From NCBI GenBank assembly GCA_013911165.1, contig JACETR010000025.1:1-34883 (forward strand): a stretch of DNA of 34,883 nucleotides, given 5' to 3'. A program made the position numbers and the translations under genes. Positions 1-7,295 of this stretch are shown here, piece by piece. The notes beneath the pieces are model-generated. The model worked only from the letters and a program-made list of their open reading frames with translations. It ran no database searches and had not been told where the DNA came from. Origin of the DNA: Planctomycetota bacterium (GTDB lineage Bacteria; Planctomycetota; UBA8108; UBA1146). Numbering within the stretch: the first letter of the stretch is position 1; each line of letters opens with the position of its first letter.

Positions 1-824
1 GTAAAGACGTCTCCGGTGTGGAGCAGCACCTCGCCGGTTTCAGCATCGAGGATATCCTCAGCGCTCACTCGGCCGGTACGCACGCCGTCGACTTCTGTTC
101 CGATCAGCTTTTCGATGTCCTTGACCGTCTTCGCCTTGACCGTTTCCAGCTCATAGAACTGGGACAGCAGGGCCGTGGAGGAACCAAAGTCCTCGTCCAT
201 GGCACGCAGAAGCATCGATGCAGGAAACTTGCCGCTCTGGTCGATCCGAACCGAGAGAGCACCTTTTTTGGTGACGTTGAACTCGACCCAGGATCCGCGC
301 TCGGGAATGATCCGGCATGAGTGCAGCTTGACGTCTCCGGTGTGCAGTTCTTCACTGAAGTCCACACCGGGAGAACGATGCAACTGACTGACGATCACAC
401 GCTCGGAACCGTTGACGATGAACTCACCGCCACCGATCATCAGCGGGATCTCACCGAGGTAGACCTCTTCCTCCAGCGACTCCCCCTCTTTCTCAAGGCG
501 GAGGCGAATTTTGAAGGGGGCCCCGTAGGTCAGCTTGAGCTGTCGGCACTCATCGACCGAATAACGGGGGCTGCCGAGATCGTAACCCAGATAAGTCAGG
601 GTGATCGACTCGTCGTAACTGTTGATGGGGAAGATCTCACGGAGGATCGACTCGAGACCAATGTTGTCCCGGTCCGCCCAGTGAACATCCCTTTGCAGAA
701 ACTGGGAGTATGCATTGATCTGCAACTCCATCAGATTCGGAATTTGCACAGCCCTCAGACCACTGCCAAAGACCTTGGCTGGTCTCGGTCCGTGCTCCAC
801 GGCCATCGCTTCTTCAGGCGACAT
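1..824 (-). CDS. rpoB: RNA polymerase beta subunit, N-terminal part (partial, runs off window)
   Basis: Encodes the first ~274 residues of the RNA polymerase beta subunit, which forms one jaw and part of the catalytic centre of the enzyme. Reading the minus strand from the ATG at 824-822 gives a protein starting MSPEEAMAVEHG, followed by typical beta-lobe sequence including VDECRQLKLTYGAPF and the hallmark NGSERVIVSQLHRSPGV. An AAGGA ribosome binding site lies about 9 nt upstream of this ATG. Another upstream ATG is in a different frame that stops at once, so 824 is the supported start. The gene continues beyond base 1. It follows rplL after a 379-nt gap, the usual rplJL-rpoB order. Identity is certain; only the missing C-terminal part cannot be assessed. 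Confidence 0.97.
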   Translation of the reverse strand, partial: MSPEEAMAVEHGPRPAKVFGSGLRAVQIPNLMELQINAYSQFLQRDVHWADRDNIGLESILREIFPINSYDESITLTYLGYDLGSPRYSVDECRQLKLTYGAPFKIRLRLEKEGESLEEEVYLGEIPLMIGGGEFIVNGSERVIVSQLHRSPGVDFSEELHTGDVKLHSCRIIPERGSWVEFNVTKKGALSVRIDQSGKFPASMLLRAMDEDFGSSTALLSQFYELETVKAKTVKDIEKLIGTEVDGVRTGRVSAEDILDAETGEVLLHTGDVF

Positions 825-1203
825 GGATACCTGCTTCCTTCGTGCGTGCTTCCATCACAGATACTTTGTGAAGTCAGTCGCACGAGTCCCTGAGACCGGG
901 GATGCGACCCATGCATCCTCGATCAGCAAACCTTCATGACGGAAACCAGAGGTTTCCGAGCGAGATGGACTGCTAGGACAACCCGTTGACGGCTGTCCGG
1001 GACTTTTCGATAGCCTTCCAGACCCGGACTCCCCCCGGGGCCTACCACTGGCTTTCGAATCCCGGGGAGGCATCCCTCGCATGGACGCTCCCCAGCTAAC
1101 ACACTTCCAGTATTGCCCAATAACCCATAAACGCCGGTATCCCATGAAGGATTACTTCATGGGCGACGTGTTCAGAACTTTGCAATCCTGGAACTGGCGA
1201 TCA
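825..1203 (-). promoter_or_regulatory. rplL-rpoB intergenic leader with four hairpins
   Basis: This 379-nt gap holds no credible gene. It contains inverted repeats that fold on the transcribed strand: GGATGC/GCATCC at 900-918; a perfect 8-bp stem with 3-nt loop at 940-958 (CGGAAACC/GGTTTCCG); a 9-bp stem with a 2-nt bulge at 1029-1069 (CTCCCC..GGG/CCCGGGGAG); and a perfect 9-bp stem with 5-nt loop at 1141-1163 (CCCATGAAG/CTTCATGGG). None is followed by a T-run, so they look more like attenuator or RNase processing elements than full terminators. In E. coli this gap carries a partial attenuator and an RNase III site, so a similar role is plausible but inferred. Confidence 0.55.
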
Positions 1204-1626
1204 CTACTTAAGTTCGACCGAAGCACCGGCTTCTTCGAGTTCGGCCTTGAGTTTCTCGGCCTCTTCCTTCGGAACGCCTTCCTTGACGGCCTTGGGTGCG
1301 GACTCGACCAACTCTTTGGCTTCCTTCAGTCCCAGACCAGTGATGCCGCGGACGGCCTTGATCACAGGGACCTTTTTGCCACCGTCGCCGGTCAGGACGA
1401 CGTCGAAATCGGTCTTCTCCTCGGCAGCGCCTCCGCCACCGTCTCCACCAGCAGCCATCATCGGCATGCCCATGGGCATGGCGGCGGCGCTGACGCCAAA
1501 CTCGTCCTCAAGGACGTCCTTCAACTCGACGAGCTCCATGACACTGAGGCCCTTGATGCTCTCCATGATGGCTCCGACCTTTTCGCTCGGCGGTGCCTTT
1601 TCTTCGGTTGCAGCTTCATCCGACAT
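1204..1626 (-). CDS. rplL: 50S ribosomal protein L7/L12
   Basis: L7/L12 forms the multimeric stalk of the large ribosomal subunit that recruits GTPase factors such as EF-Tu and EF-G. The 140-residue product has the three expected parts: an N-terminal dimerisation helix region ([20 protein letters not shown]), a flexible hinge rich in Ala, Gly and Met (about residues 48-70), and the compact C-terminal domain with [19 protein letters not shown]. It is slightly longer than most family members because of an acidic N-terminal tail and a Met/Gly-rich hinge. It starts 5 nt after the rplJ stop, so both are surely on one mRNA. Identity is certain. Confidence 0.97.
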   Translation of the reverse strand: MSDEAATEEKAPPSEKVGAIMESIKGLSVMELVELKDVLEDEFGVSAAAMPMGMPMMAAGGDGGGGAAEEKTDFDVVLTGDGGKKVPVIKAVRGITGLGLKEAKELVESAPKAVKEGVPKEEAEKLKAELEEAGASVELK

Positions 1627-1631
1627 GTCAG

Positions 1632-2162
1632 CTACTCCCCTTCTTCTCGTTGTTTGTCAGCGATCGCCTGAACAACACCGGGCAACCCGGTGAGCAGATT
1701 CTGAGTAATGGCGACCAGGCCAGTCAGCGGTCCGGCAATCGCGGAAACGACCGCTGCCTGCGTTTCCTGAACGCTTGGCATCTTCGTCAACTTCTCGGCT
1801 TCTTCGGGTCCGAGAACGGAGCCCTCGAGGACTCCTCCCTTGATGGGCAACTTCTTGCCCAATTCCTTGCGCATGTCCGCAATCGTCTTGCTTGCGGTAA
1901 TCGCATCCGAGTCTCCGTTGATCAAGGCAACGGGACCGGAATAGGTCTCAGCAGGGAACTCGCGACCACTCTCGTCCATCACTCTCTTGAGGAGTGAGTT
2001 CTTGACGACATTGATGTTGAGCCCCGCTTCACGGAGTTTGATTCGCGCACCGAAATCCTCGGAAGAATTCAATCCCGAGAAATCCACCAGGAGCACGTCT
2101 CCGGAATCATCGAGGCGATTGGACAACTGCTGTGTCATCATCACCTTCATCCTGCGGGCCAT
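1632..2162 (-). CDS. rplJ: 50S ribosomal protein L10
   Basis: L10 anchors the L7/L12 stalk to 23S rRNA. The 176-residue product has the L10 fold with [20 protein letters not shown], the characteristic [11 protein letters not shown] stretch near residue 55, and a C-terminal helix ([16 protein letters not shown]) for binding L7/L12 dimers. The start at 2162 is supported by a GGGAGG site 4 nt before the ATG; an internal ATG four codons later is less well placed. Only 28 nt separate it from rplA, so there is no room in the gap for the long L10-binding leader seen upstream of rplJ in E. coli. Any autoregulatory site would have to lie inside rplA or elsewhere. Confidence 0.96.
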   Translation of the reverse strand: MARRMKVMMTQQLSNRLDDSGDVLLVDFSGLNSSEDFGARIKLREAGLNINVVKNSLLKRVMDESGREFPAETYSGPVALINGDSDAITASKTIADMRKELGKKLPIKGGVLEGSVLGPEEAEKLTKMPSVQETQAAVVSAIAGPLTGLVAITQNLLTGLPGVVQAIADKQREEGE

Positions 2163-2190
2163 GGGGCCTCCCTTTCCAGCTTCGCGGCTC

Positions 2191-2877
2191 CTACTGCGCC
2201 AACTGAATCGCCACAGCGGGCGACATCGTTGACTTGATAAAGACTTTCTTCATGTAGACACCCTTGATCGATGTCGGGCGCAACTTCTCGATGTGGGAAA
2301 CGAACGCCTGAACGTTTTCCACCAACTGATTCTCTTCGAAACTGCAACGACCGACCGGAGCATGAACAATGCCACCGGCGTCATTACGGAATTCGATCTT
2401 ACCTGCCACGAACTCCTGAACTGCGGTCAAGACGTCCGTCGTCACGGTTCCGGATTTGGGGGTCGGCATCTTGCCTTGGGGACCAAGGACCTTTCCCAAT
2501 TTTCCGACGAATCGCATCATCGACGGGTGAGCGATGGCGACATCGAAATCGAACCAGCCCCCCTCGATTTTGGCAGCGAGTTCCTCGCCTCCCACTTCTG
2601 CGGCTCCTGCGGCTTTCGCTTCTTCAGCAGCAGGGCCATCGACGAAGGCGATCACTCGAACCGTCTTGCCGATTCCGTGGGGAAGGGAGAAGGCACCGCG
2701 AATGTTTTGAGTGCCCTGTCGTGGATCGATGCCCAGGCGAACAGCGACTTCGACGGTTTCGTCGAACTTGGCTTTCTGGAAACCCATCACCGTCTTGACG
2801 GCCTCGGCGAGAGGCTTCTCCTGATGGCGATCCACCTTGGACCTGTTGCCAGTGTGTCTCTTGCTGGATTTGGGCAT
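2191..2877 (-). CDS. rplA: 50S ribosomal protein L1
   Basis: L1 binds 23S rRNA at the mobile L1 stalk near the E site and in many bacteria also represses its own operon mRNA. The 228-residue product is of normal length. It shows the family signatures TVEVAVRLGIDPRQGTQNIR, LPHGIGKTVRVIAF, the helix ending GKLGKVLGPQGKMPTPKSGTV and the rRNA-binding GKIEFRNDAGGIVHAPVG. Its ATG overlaps the rplK TAA by one base (TAATG), indicating translational coupling. Identity is certain. Confidence 0.97.
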   Translation of the reverse strand: MPKSSKRHTGNRSKVDRHQEKPLAEAVKTVMGFQKAKFDETVEVAVRLGIDPRQGTQNIRGAFSLPHGIGKTVRVIAFVDGPAAEEAKAAGAAEVGGEELAAKIEGGWFDFDVAIAHPSMMRFVGKLGKVLGPQGKMPTPKSGTVTTDVLTAVQEFVAGKIEFRNDAGGIVHAPVGRCSFEENQLVENVQAFVSHIEKLRPTSIKGVYMKKVFIKSTMSPAVAIQLAQ

Positions 2878-3302
2878 TAGTCCTCCACCTCTATTCCCAT
2901 GCTCCGTGCAGTTCCTGCAATCATGAGCATGGCCGCTTCCAGAGAAGCAGCATTGAGGTCGTTCTTTTTGGTCTCCGCAATCTCGCGAATCTGATCGTTG
3001 GTGATCTTGGCAACCACTTCATGACCGGGGTCATTGGCTGCCTTTTCGAGGCCAACGGCCTTTTTGATCAGAACGGCTGCGGGGGGAGACTTGAAGGTCA
3101 GATCAAAGGTGCGGTCGTTGTAGACCGTAATGACAACAGGAATGACAAGCCCCTGCTGACTGGCCGTTTCAGCATTGAAACGCTGAACAAACTCACCAAT
3201 GTTCACACCATGCTGACCCAGTGCCGGACCCACCGGCGGCGCCGGCGTAGCCTGCCCGCCAGGGACCTGCAATTTGATCAGTCCTGTGACTTCTTTTGCC
3301 AT
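2877..3302 (-). CDS. rplK: 50S ribosomal protein L11
   Basis: L11 binds the GTPase-associated region of 23S rRNA and contacts the L7/L12 stalk base. The 141-residue product matches the family length. It has the conserved N-terminal proline-rich segment [20 protein letters not shown], followed by [27 protein letters not shown] sequence ([17 protein letters not shown]) and the C-terminal rRNA-binding helix with [14 protein letters not shown]. It is the first gene after an 80-nt gap downstream of nusG and is coupled to rplA by a one-base overlap. Confidence 0.97.
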   Translation of the reverse strand: MAKEVTGLIKLQVPGGQATPAPPVGPALGQHGVNIGEFVQRFNAETASQQGLVIPVVITVYNDRTFDLTFKSPPAAVLIKKAVGLEKAANDPGHEVVAKITNDQIREIAETKKNDLNAASLEAAMLMIAGTARSMGIEVED

Positions 3303-3384
3303 GATCTCTGCCTATCCTGCGGTCAACGAACGGGGCATGACATTCACCCCGCCCTCCCGCTGGGATCTCGATAAAATCGAGATC
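3303..3384 (-). promoter_or_regulatory. nusG-rplK gap with two hairpins
   Basis: A perfect 9-bp stem with a 3-nt loop (GATCTCGAT/ATCGAGATC, 3364-3384) overlaps the nusG stop codon. A second smaller inverted repeat (CGGGG/CCCCG, 3331-3351) lies about 30 nt upstream of the rplK start. The first has no T-run and may be a processing or attenuation element. The second sits where the L1-binding autoregulatory site is found in the L11 operon of other bacteria and contains GTGA and ATG on its two sides, but I cannot draw the full L1 motif, so this role is only a suggestion. Confidence 0.4.
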
Positions 3385-4171
3385 AGGTTTTCTCTACTTG
3401 CCAGTATTCCAGGTCGACCGGAGTGTCCTGTCCGAAAATCGTGACCATCACACGGAGCTTGCCGGTCTTCGGCTGAACCTCCTCGACGACACCTTCGAAG
3501 TTTTCGAACGGACCATCCTTGACCTTGACGGAATCATTTTTCTTGACGTCAATTTTCAGTTCAGGAGCGGCTTCACTTTCGCGCTGCTCCATCATGTCTC
3601 TCAATTTTCTGACTTCTTCAGGGGTCATCGGCATCGGCTTGTCGGCGGCTTTTCCACCCACAAAGGATCCCACTCCCTGAACTTCACGCAGGAGGTACCA
3701 GATCTCGTCCACCAACTGACACTCCATGAAGAAGTACCCCTGATAGAGCTTCTGTTCCCGAACCCGCTTCTTGCCCTCTTTGATCTCGATCACTTTCTGT
3801 TTCGGAACGGCAATGTTCCGCACGTACTTGTCGAGACCGCTCAGGGCCAGTTTTCTCTCAACCTTGCGCGAGAGGGTATCCTCCCGACCATTGGCCACCT
3901 TGACGACGTACCACTCATGGGCCATCTCGTCGTCGTCTGATTCCTCCGGCTTGATAATGCCGGACATCATCGCAGCGGGAGTGGAGTCTTCCACTTCAAC
4001 CTCTGCGTGGGATTCTGCTGAATCAGCCGAATCTTCGATCGCATCGTCAGCACCGCCAGCAGCAAGATCATCTTGCACCGATTCGGATTCGGTCTCACCG
4101 GCATCACCGGTGGCAACCGTCTCTTCACCCTCGGGCATCGTCTCTTCGTGGTCGGTGAAATCGTCGATCAT
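3383..4171 (-). CDS. nusG: Transcription termination/antitermination factor NusG with long acidic N-terminal extension
   Basis: NusG binds RNA polymerase and couples it to Rho, NusE or the ribosome. The protein is 262 residues against about 180 for E. coli NusG. The NGN domain starts near residue 85 (HEWYVVKVANGRED) and includes YLREVQG-like LLREVQGVGSFVGG. The C-terminal KOW domain begins at VKVKDGPFENFEGVVEEV. Residues 1-82 form an extension with about 30 Asp/Glu, one Lys and no Arg, probably disordered. The start at 4171 is chosen because its ATG overlaps the secE TGA (ATGA); a later Met at residue 83 would give a normal-sized protein but lacks an obvious ribosome binding site. Identity is certain; the exact start is probable. 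Confidence 0.93.
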   Translation of the reverse strand: MIDDFTDHEETMPEGEETVATGDAGETESESVQDDLAAGGADDAIEDSADSAESHAEVEVEDSTPAAMMSGIIKPEESDDDEMAHEWYVVKVANGREDTLSRKVERKLALSGLDKYVRNIAVPKQKVIEIKEGKKRVREQKLYQGYFFMECQLVDEIWYLLREVQGVGSFVGGKAADKPMPMTPEEVRKLRDMMEQRESEAAPELKIDVKKNDSVKVKDGPFENFEGVVEEVQPKTGKLRVMVTIFGQDTPVDLEYWQVEKT

Positions 4172-4593
4172 CCGTAGACCACTCCCTGAACAGTGCGAAG
4201 CAATCCGTCTGCCATCATGATCCAGCCCAAAATAATGACCGCGGTCACACACACGACCAGCGAGTTGCGTGTGGTCTCATCGCGAGTGGGCCAGGTCACC
4301 TTGTTTTCCAGCTCCGCTTCCGTCTCGATCAGGAAGTCACTGAGGCTGGGTTTGTTGTAGTACCAGATGCCCGCCAGCAAAAACGGCAATAGCACGAGAA
4401 TGGTGTAGATCGCCCGCGCCTGAATGCCGAACTCGATCCCGGGAATCGTGAACAGATCCCCATCTCCATAACCGTTGCCTTCCAGCCAGTCTGCGGTGGA
4501 GACGGCGGCGAAGAGACCTACGCCAAAAAGAATCACGGCAAGAGCACCCCGTGCCCATTTGCCCTGTCCCTCCTTGTAGAGACGAAAACTCAT
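4168..4593 (-). CDS. secE: Preprotein translocase subunit SecE
   Basis: SecE is the essential clamp subunit of the SecYEG protein-export channel in the inner membrane. The 141-residue protein has three predicted membrane segments (about residues 16-33, 61-78 and 110-130), as in the larger E. coli-type SecE. The conserved core is the amphipathic helix and hinge LIETEAELENKVTWPTRDET followed by the last membrane helix. It lies directly upstream of nusG with a 4-nt start/stop overlap, the near-universal secE-nusG pairing, and downstream of tRNA-Trp, also a common arrangement. Confidence 0.95.
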   Translation of the reverse strand: MSFRLYKEGQGKWARGALAVILFGVGLFAAVSTADWLEGNGYGDGDLFTIPGIEFGIQARAIYTILVLLPFLLAGIWYYNKPSLSDFLIETEAELENKVTWPTRDETTRNSLVVCVTAVIILGWIMMADGLLRTVQGVVYG

Positions 4594-4733
4594 CGACTCT
4601 GACCCTCTCTCTGGATCGCCGAAGCGATCGGTTCAACGACGCGGCAAGATTCGCAGGCCACCGGGGTGGACTGAGGACCTGCCTGGCAGGCTTTTCAAAA
4701 CTCGATCACACTCTGCATCTCTGCAACAAAGGT

Positions 4734-4810
4734 TGGCAGGGCAGGAGGGACTCGAACCCCCAACCCGCGGATTTGGAATCCGCTGCTCTACCAATTGGAG
4801 CTACTGCCCT
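4734..4810 (-). tRNA. trnW: tRNA-Trp (anticodon CCA)
   Basis: A complete cloverleaf reads on the minus strand: acceptor AGGGCAG/CTGCCCT, D-arm GCTC/GAGC, anticodon stem GCGGA/TCCGC with loop TTCCAAA giving anticodon CCA, and a T-arm with TTCGAGT. The discriminator is G and the 3' CCA is encoded (4734-4736). It sits between tuf and secE, the position of tRNA-Trp in many bacteria. Confidence 0.96.
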
Positions 4811-4869
4811 CTTGTCGTGCAGATCCGCTTCGCTCCCGATTCACTCCGGCTGGAGCGATTTGGGGAGCA

Positions 4870-4906
4870 GGAACGCCGTGGTACCCAAAAGGCACCACGG
4901 CGTTCC
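4870..4906 (-). terminator. Strong hairpin downstream of tuf (processing or partial terminator)
   Basis: A perfect 13-bp inverted repeat (GGAACGCCGTGGT/ACCACGGCGTTCC) with an 11-nt loop lies 28 nt after the tuf stop and about 60 nt before tRNA-Trp on the transcribed strand. There is no T-run after it, so it may slow polymerase, stabilise the tuf mRNA 3' end or mark the RNase cut that frees the tRNA, rather than end transcription outright. Confidence 0.6.
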
Positions 4907-4933
4907 CGGTCAAACTCACCGGCAAAGCCGGAC

Positions 4934-6118
4934 TTACTCGATGACTTTACTCACCACGCCTGCACCGACGGTCTTGCCGCCCTCGCGGATTGCGAAGCGG
5001 AGACCCTCGTCCATGGCGATGGGCTGAATCAAGGTCACGTTGATCTTGGCATTGTCACCAGGCATGCACATGTCTGCGCCCACCACCTCAGTGTTTCCGG
5101 TCACGTCAGTGGTCCGGAAGTAGAACTGGGGACGGTAACCGTTGAAGAACGGAGAGTGACGTCCACCCTCGTCCTTGGAGAGGATGTAGACCTCTGCCTC
5201 GAACTTGGTGTGCGGAGTGATGCTGCCGGGCTTGGCCAGCACCTGACCACGGGTCACTTCGTCCTTCTTGGTTCCACGAAGAAGAGCACCAACGTTGTCA
5301 CCGGCCTGACCCTCATCGAGAGTCTTCTGGAACATCTCAACTCCGGTGCAAGTGGTGGTCTGGGTCTCTTTGATTCCGACGATTTCGATCTCGTCGCCGG
5401 TCTTGACGATGCCCTGCTCGATACGGCCGGTCACCACGGTTCCACGTCCCTCGATGGAGAACACGTCCTCCACGGGCATGAGGAAATCCTTCTCGGAGTC
5501 GCGCTCCGGGATATCGATGTACTCGTCAACGTTCTTCATCAACTCAAGGATCGGAGCCGCGGCATCGCTGCCAGGTGCTTCGAGGGCCTTGAGAGCAGAA
5601 CCCTTGATGATCGGAATGTCATCACCGGGGAACTCGTAGCTGCTCAGCAACTCGCGGATCTCCATCTCGACGAGCTCGATAAGCTCTTCGTCATCGACCA
5701 TGTCGGCCTTGTTCATGAAGACCACGATCTTCGGAACGCCAACCTGGCGAGCCAGAAGAATGTGCTCGCGGGTCTGGGGCATCGGACCGTCAGCAGCAGA
5801 AACCACCAGGATTGCGCCGTCCATCTGGGCGGCACCGGTGATCATGTTCTTGACGTAGTCCGCGTGGCCCGGGCAGTCCACGTGAGCGTAGTGACGACCT
5901 TCGGTCTGGTACTCCACGTGAGCGGTCGCGATGGTAATACCACGCTCCCTCTCCTCGGGGGCATTGTCGATCTGGTCGAACGCCTTCTTCTCGGACATGC
6001 CAGCCTCGGCGAGCACGTTCGTGATCGCGGCAGTCAAAGTCGTTTTTCCGTGGTCGACGTGACCAATAGTTCCAATGTTGCAGTGAGGCTTGTCGCGTAC
6101 GAAGACTTCCTTCGCCAT
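4934..6118 (-). CDS. tuf: Elongation factor Tu
   Basis: EF-Tu is the GTPase that delivers aminoacyl-tRNA to the ribosome. The 394-residue product is full length. G-motifs are all present: GHVDHGKT at residues 19-26, the switch region [13 protein letters not shown] near 81-85, and NKAD near 136-139. Domains II and III follow, ending in the usual [18 protein letters not shown] ribosome binding site lies about 8 nt upstream. It is preceded by tRNA-Thr and tRNA-Gly and followed by tRNA-Trp and secE. Codon use is strongly biased to C-ending codons, as expected for a highly expressed gene. Confidence 0.98.
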   Translation of the reverse strand: MAKEVFVRDKPHCNIGTIGHVDHGKTTLTAAITNVLAEAGMSEKKAFDQIDNAPEERERGITIATAHVEYQTEGRHYAHVDCPGHADYVKNMITGAAQMDGAILVVSAADGPMPQTREHILLARQVGVPKIVVFMNKADMVDDEELIELVEMEIRELLSSYEFPGDDIPIIKGSALKALEAPGSDAAAPILELMKNVDEYIDIPERDSEKDFLMPVEDVFSIEGRGTVVTGRIEQGIVKTGDEIEIVGIKETQTTTCTGVEMFQKTLDEGQAGDNVGALLRGTKKDEVTRGQVLAKPGSITPHTKFEAEVYILSKDEGGRHSPFFNGYRPQFYFRTTDVTGNTEVVGADMCMPGDNAKINVTLIQPIAMDEGLRFAIREGGKTVGAGVVSKVIE

Positions 6119-6257
6119 GATCCAATCTCCTCGCCCTATCAGACCGCGATACGGTCACCAGGGTCTCTTTACCCGCCCCACCCAGCCACACTCGTGACCC
6201 GGCTACGGCGTATTCCTTTTAAGTTCACCCCCGCACCCATGTGCGGGCTCGATTGTC

Positions 6258-6333
6258 TGGAGCTGCTGACGGGACTTGAACCCGTGACCTCGTCCTTACC
6301 AAGGACGTGCTCTACCAGCTGAGCTACAGCAGC
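6258..6333 (-). tRNA. trnT: tRNA-Thr (anticodon GGT)
   Basis: Minus-strand cloverleaf with acceptor GCTGCTG/CAGCAGC, D-arm GCTC/GAGC, anticodon stem CGTCC/GGACG with loop TTGGTAA (anticodon GGT), and a T-arm with TTCAAGT. The discriminator is T and the CCA end is encoded at 6258-6260. Position and identity match thrT ahead of tufB in E. coli. Confidence 0.96.
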
Positions 6334-6386
6334 CCTGATTTCTTCTCGTCGCAGTCGCAACCTGTGGTCGCTCCCGCCTGATTACT

Positions 6387-6460
6387 TGGAGCGGGTGATG
6401 GGAATCGAACCCACATGACCAGCTTGGAAGGCTGGGGCTTTACCACTAAGCTACACCCGC
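6387..6460 (-). tRNA. trnG: tRNA-Gly (anticodon TCC)
   Basis: Minus-strand cloverleaf with acceptor GCGGGTG/CACCCGC, anticodon stem CCAGC/GCTGG and loop CTTCCAA giving anticodon TCC, and a T-loop TTCGATT. The discriminator is T and CCA is encoded at 6387-6389. It corresponds to glyT in the E. coli thrU-tyrU-glyT-thrT-tufB cluster. Confidence 0.96.
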
Positions 6461-6800
6461 ACTGAATTTCACACTTCAACTGCTTCGCCAACCTTCATGC
6501 AAACGCCGGCGACCTCCATCCAGATCCATGATCATGAGCAGAGATCGAGACGCGGCACGCCGGCGATTCGGCAATGCAACATCACTCGTCAACATCGTTC
6601 AACACCGTGCTTCATCAACACCGCGTCAAACAATTCACACTTCACAAACACGCATCGTGTACGCAGTTGTCGACACCCGACACGATCCCCGAAGACGAAT
6701 CAGCGGAGATTTGCTGCGAAGCGAAGTTTGCAATGAGACGACTTTCAGACGGTTCTTTCAAGCAAATCCGGGTTTTTGGAGGAAAAGAGAACAGAGAGAG
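6461..6800. other. Intergenic spacer between tRNA-Tyr and tRNA-Gly, no gene seen
   Basis: This 340-nt stretch is poorer in GC than its surroundings and has no open frame with coding character or a credible ribosome binding site on either strand. On the transcribed (minus) strand it holds several GTTGA-type short repeats around 6575-6640 but no clear hairpin terminator or textbook promoter. It may contain a promoter for the tRNA-Gly-tRNA-Thr-tuf part of the cluster; I could not identify one with confidence. Confidence 0.5.
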
Positions 6801-6881
6801 TGGGGGCGGTTGGATTCGAACCAACGTAGCTTACGCACTTGGTTTACAGCCAAGTCCCTTTAACCACTCGGGCACACCCCC
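6801..6881 (-). tRNA. trnY: tRNA-Tyr (anticodon GTA)
   Basis: A class II tRNA with a long variable arm. Acceptor GGGGGTG pairs with CGCCCCC, the anticodon stem ACTTGG/CCAAGT encloses loop CTGTAAA (anticodon GTA), the variable arm lies around TGCGTAAGCTACG, and the T-arm carries TTCGAAT. The discriminator is A. The genomic sequence after it reads CTC, so CCA is not encoded. It corresponds to tyrU in the E. coli cluster. Confidence 0.95.
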
Positions 6882-7139
6882 CAAACTCTCTGTTTTCCTG
6901 TTCCTGTCAAAACCGCTCAAACTTGCTCAAAACCGTGCTTCAGGCCCATTTCAGGACACTTGAGCCAGGGCCGCCACCACTCCAGAACTGCCACCCGGGT
7001 ACATCCACCCAAGTACAGCCGCCTGTGCAGCGACCCTCCGGTCACGCTTCGGTGCGGTAAAGTCCTGCGATTTTCCGCCGGAAAACCGCAAACGGCGGGC
7101 CCCAGGGCCCTAACCCCTTCAAGAGGGGTAGTTTATGAA

Positions 7140-7211
7140 AGCTAGCGGTGGGAGTCGAACCCACGACCACCCGCTTACAAGGCGGGAGCTCTACCGCTGA
7201 GCTACGCTAGC
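7140..7211 (-). tRNA. trnT: tRNA-Thr (anticodon TGT)
   Basis: Minus-strand cloverleaf with acceptor GCTAGCG/CGCTAGC, D-arm GCTC/GAGC, anticodon stem CCCGC/GCGGG with loop CTTGTAA (anticodon TGT), and a T-arm GTGGG/CCCAC with TTCGACT. The discriminator is T and is followed by TTC, so CCA is not encoded. It lies 84 nt downstream of cysS and corresponds to thrU of E. coli. The 258-nt spacer to tRNA-Tyr holds a 6-bp hairpin (7113-7129) and a TTTTCC/GGAAAA repeat (7071-7085) but no gene. Confidence 0.95.
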
Positions 7212-7295
7212 CCAAAAGTCACGCGACGAGAACGATAGCGATCTGTCACGCTTCCTGCAAGTCTCTCCGCAAGATCGTTCCCAATTCCGCTGTTT

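Noticed and set aside
4870..4906. Calling the tuf downstream hairpin a complete intrinsic terminator
   Set aside because: There is no T-run after the stem on the transcribed strand, and tRNA-Trp and secE just downstream probably share the transcript.
4733..6322. A 529-codon open frame on the plus strand
   Set aside because: It lies antisense to tuf and two tRNA genes. Its translation is a shadow of the biased tuf codons and has no domain or start signal of its own.
6497..6963. Short open frames between and over tRNA-Gly and tRNA-Tyr
   Set aside because: They run across the tRNA-Tyr gene or lack any start signal and coding character.
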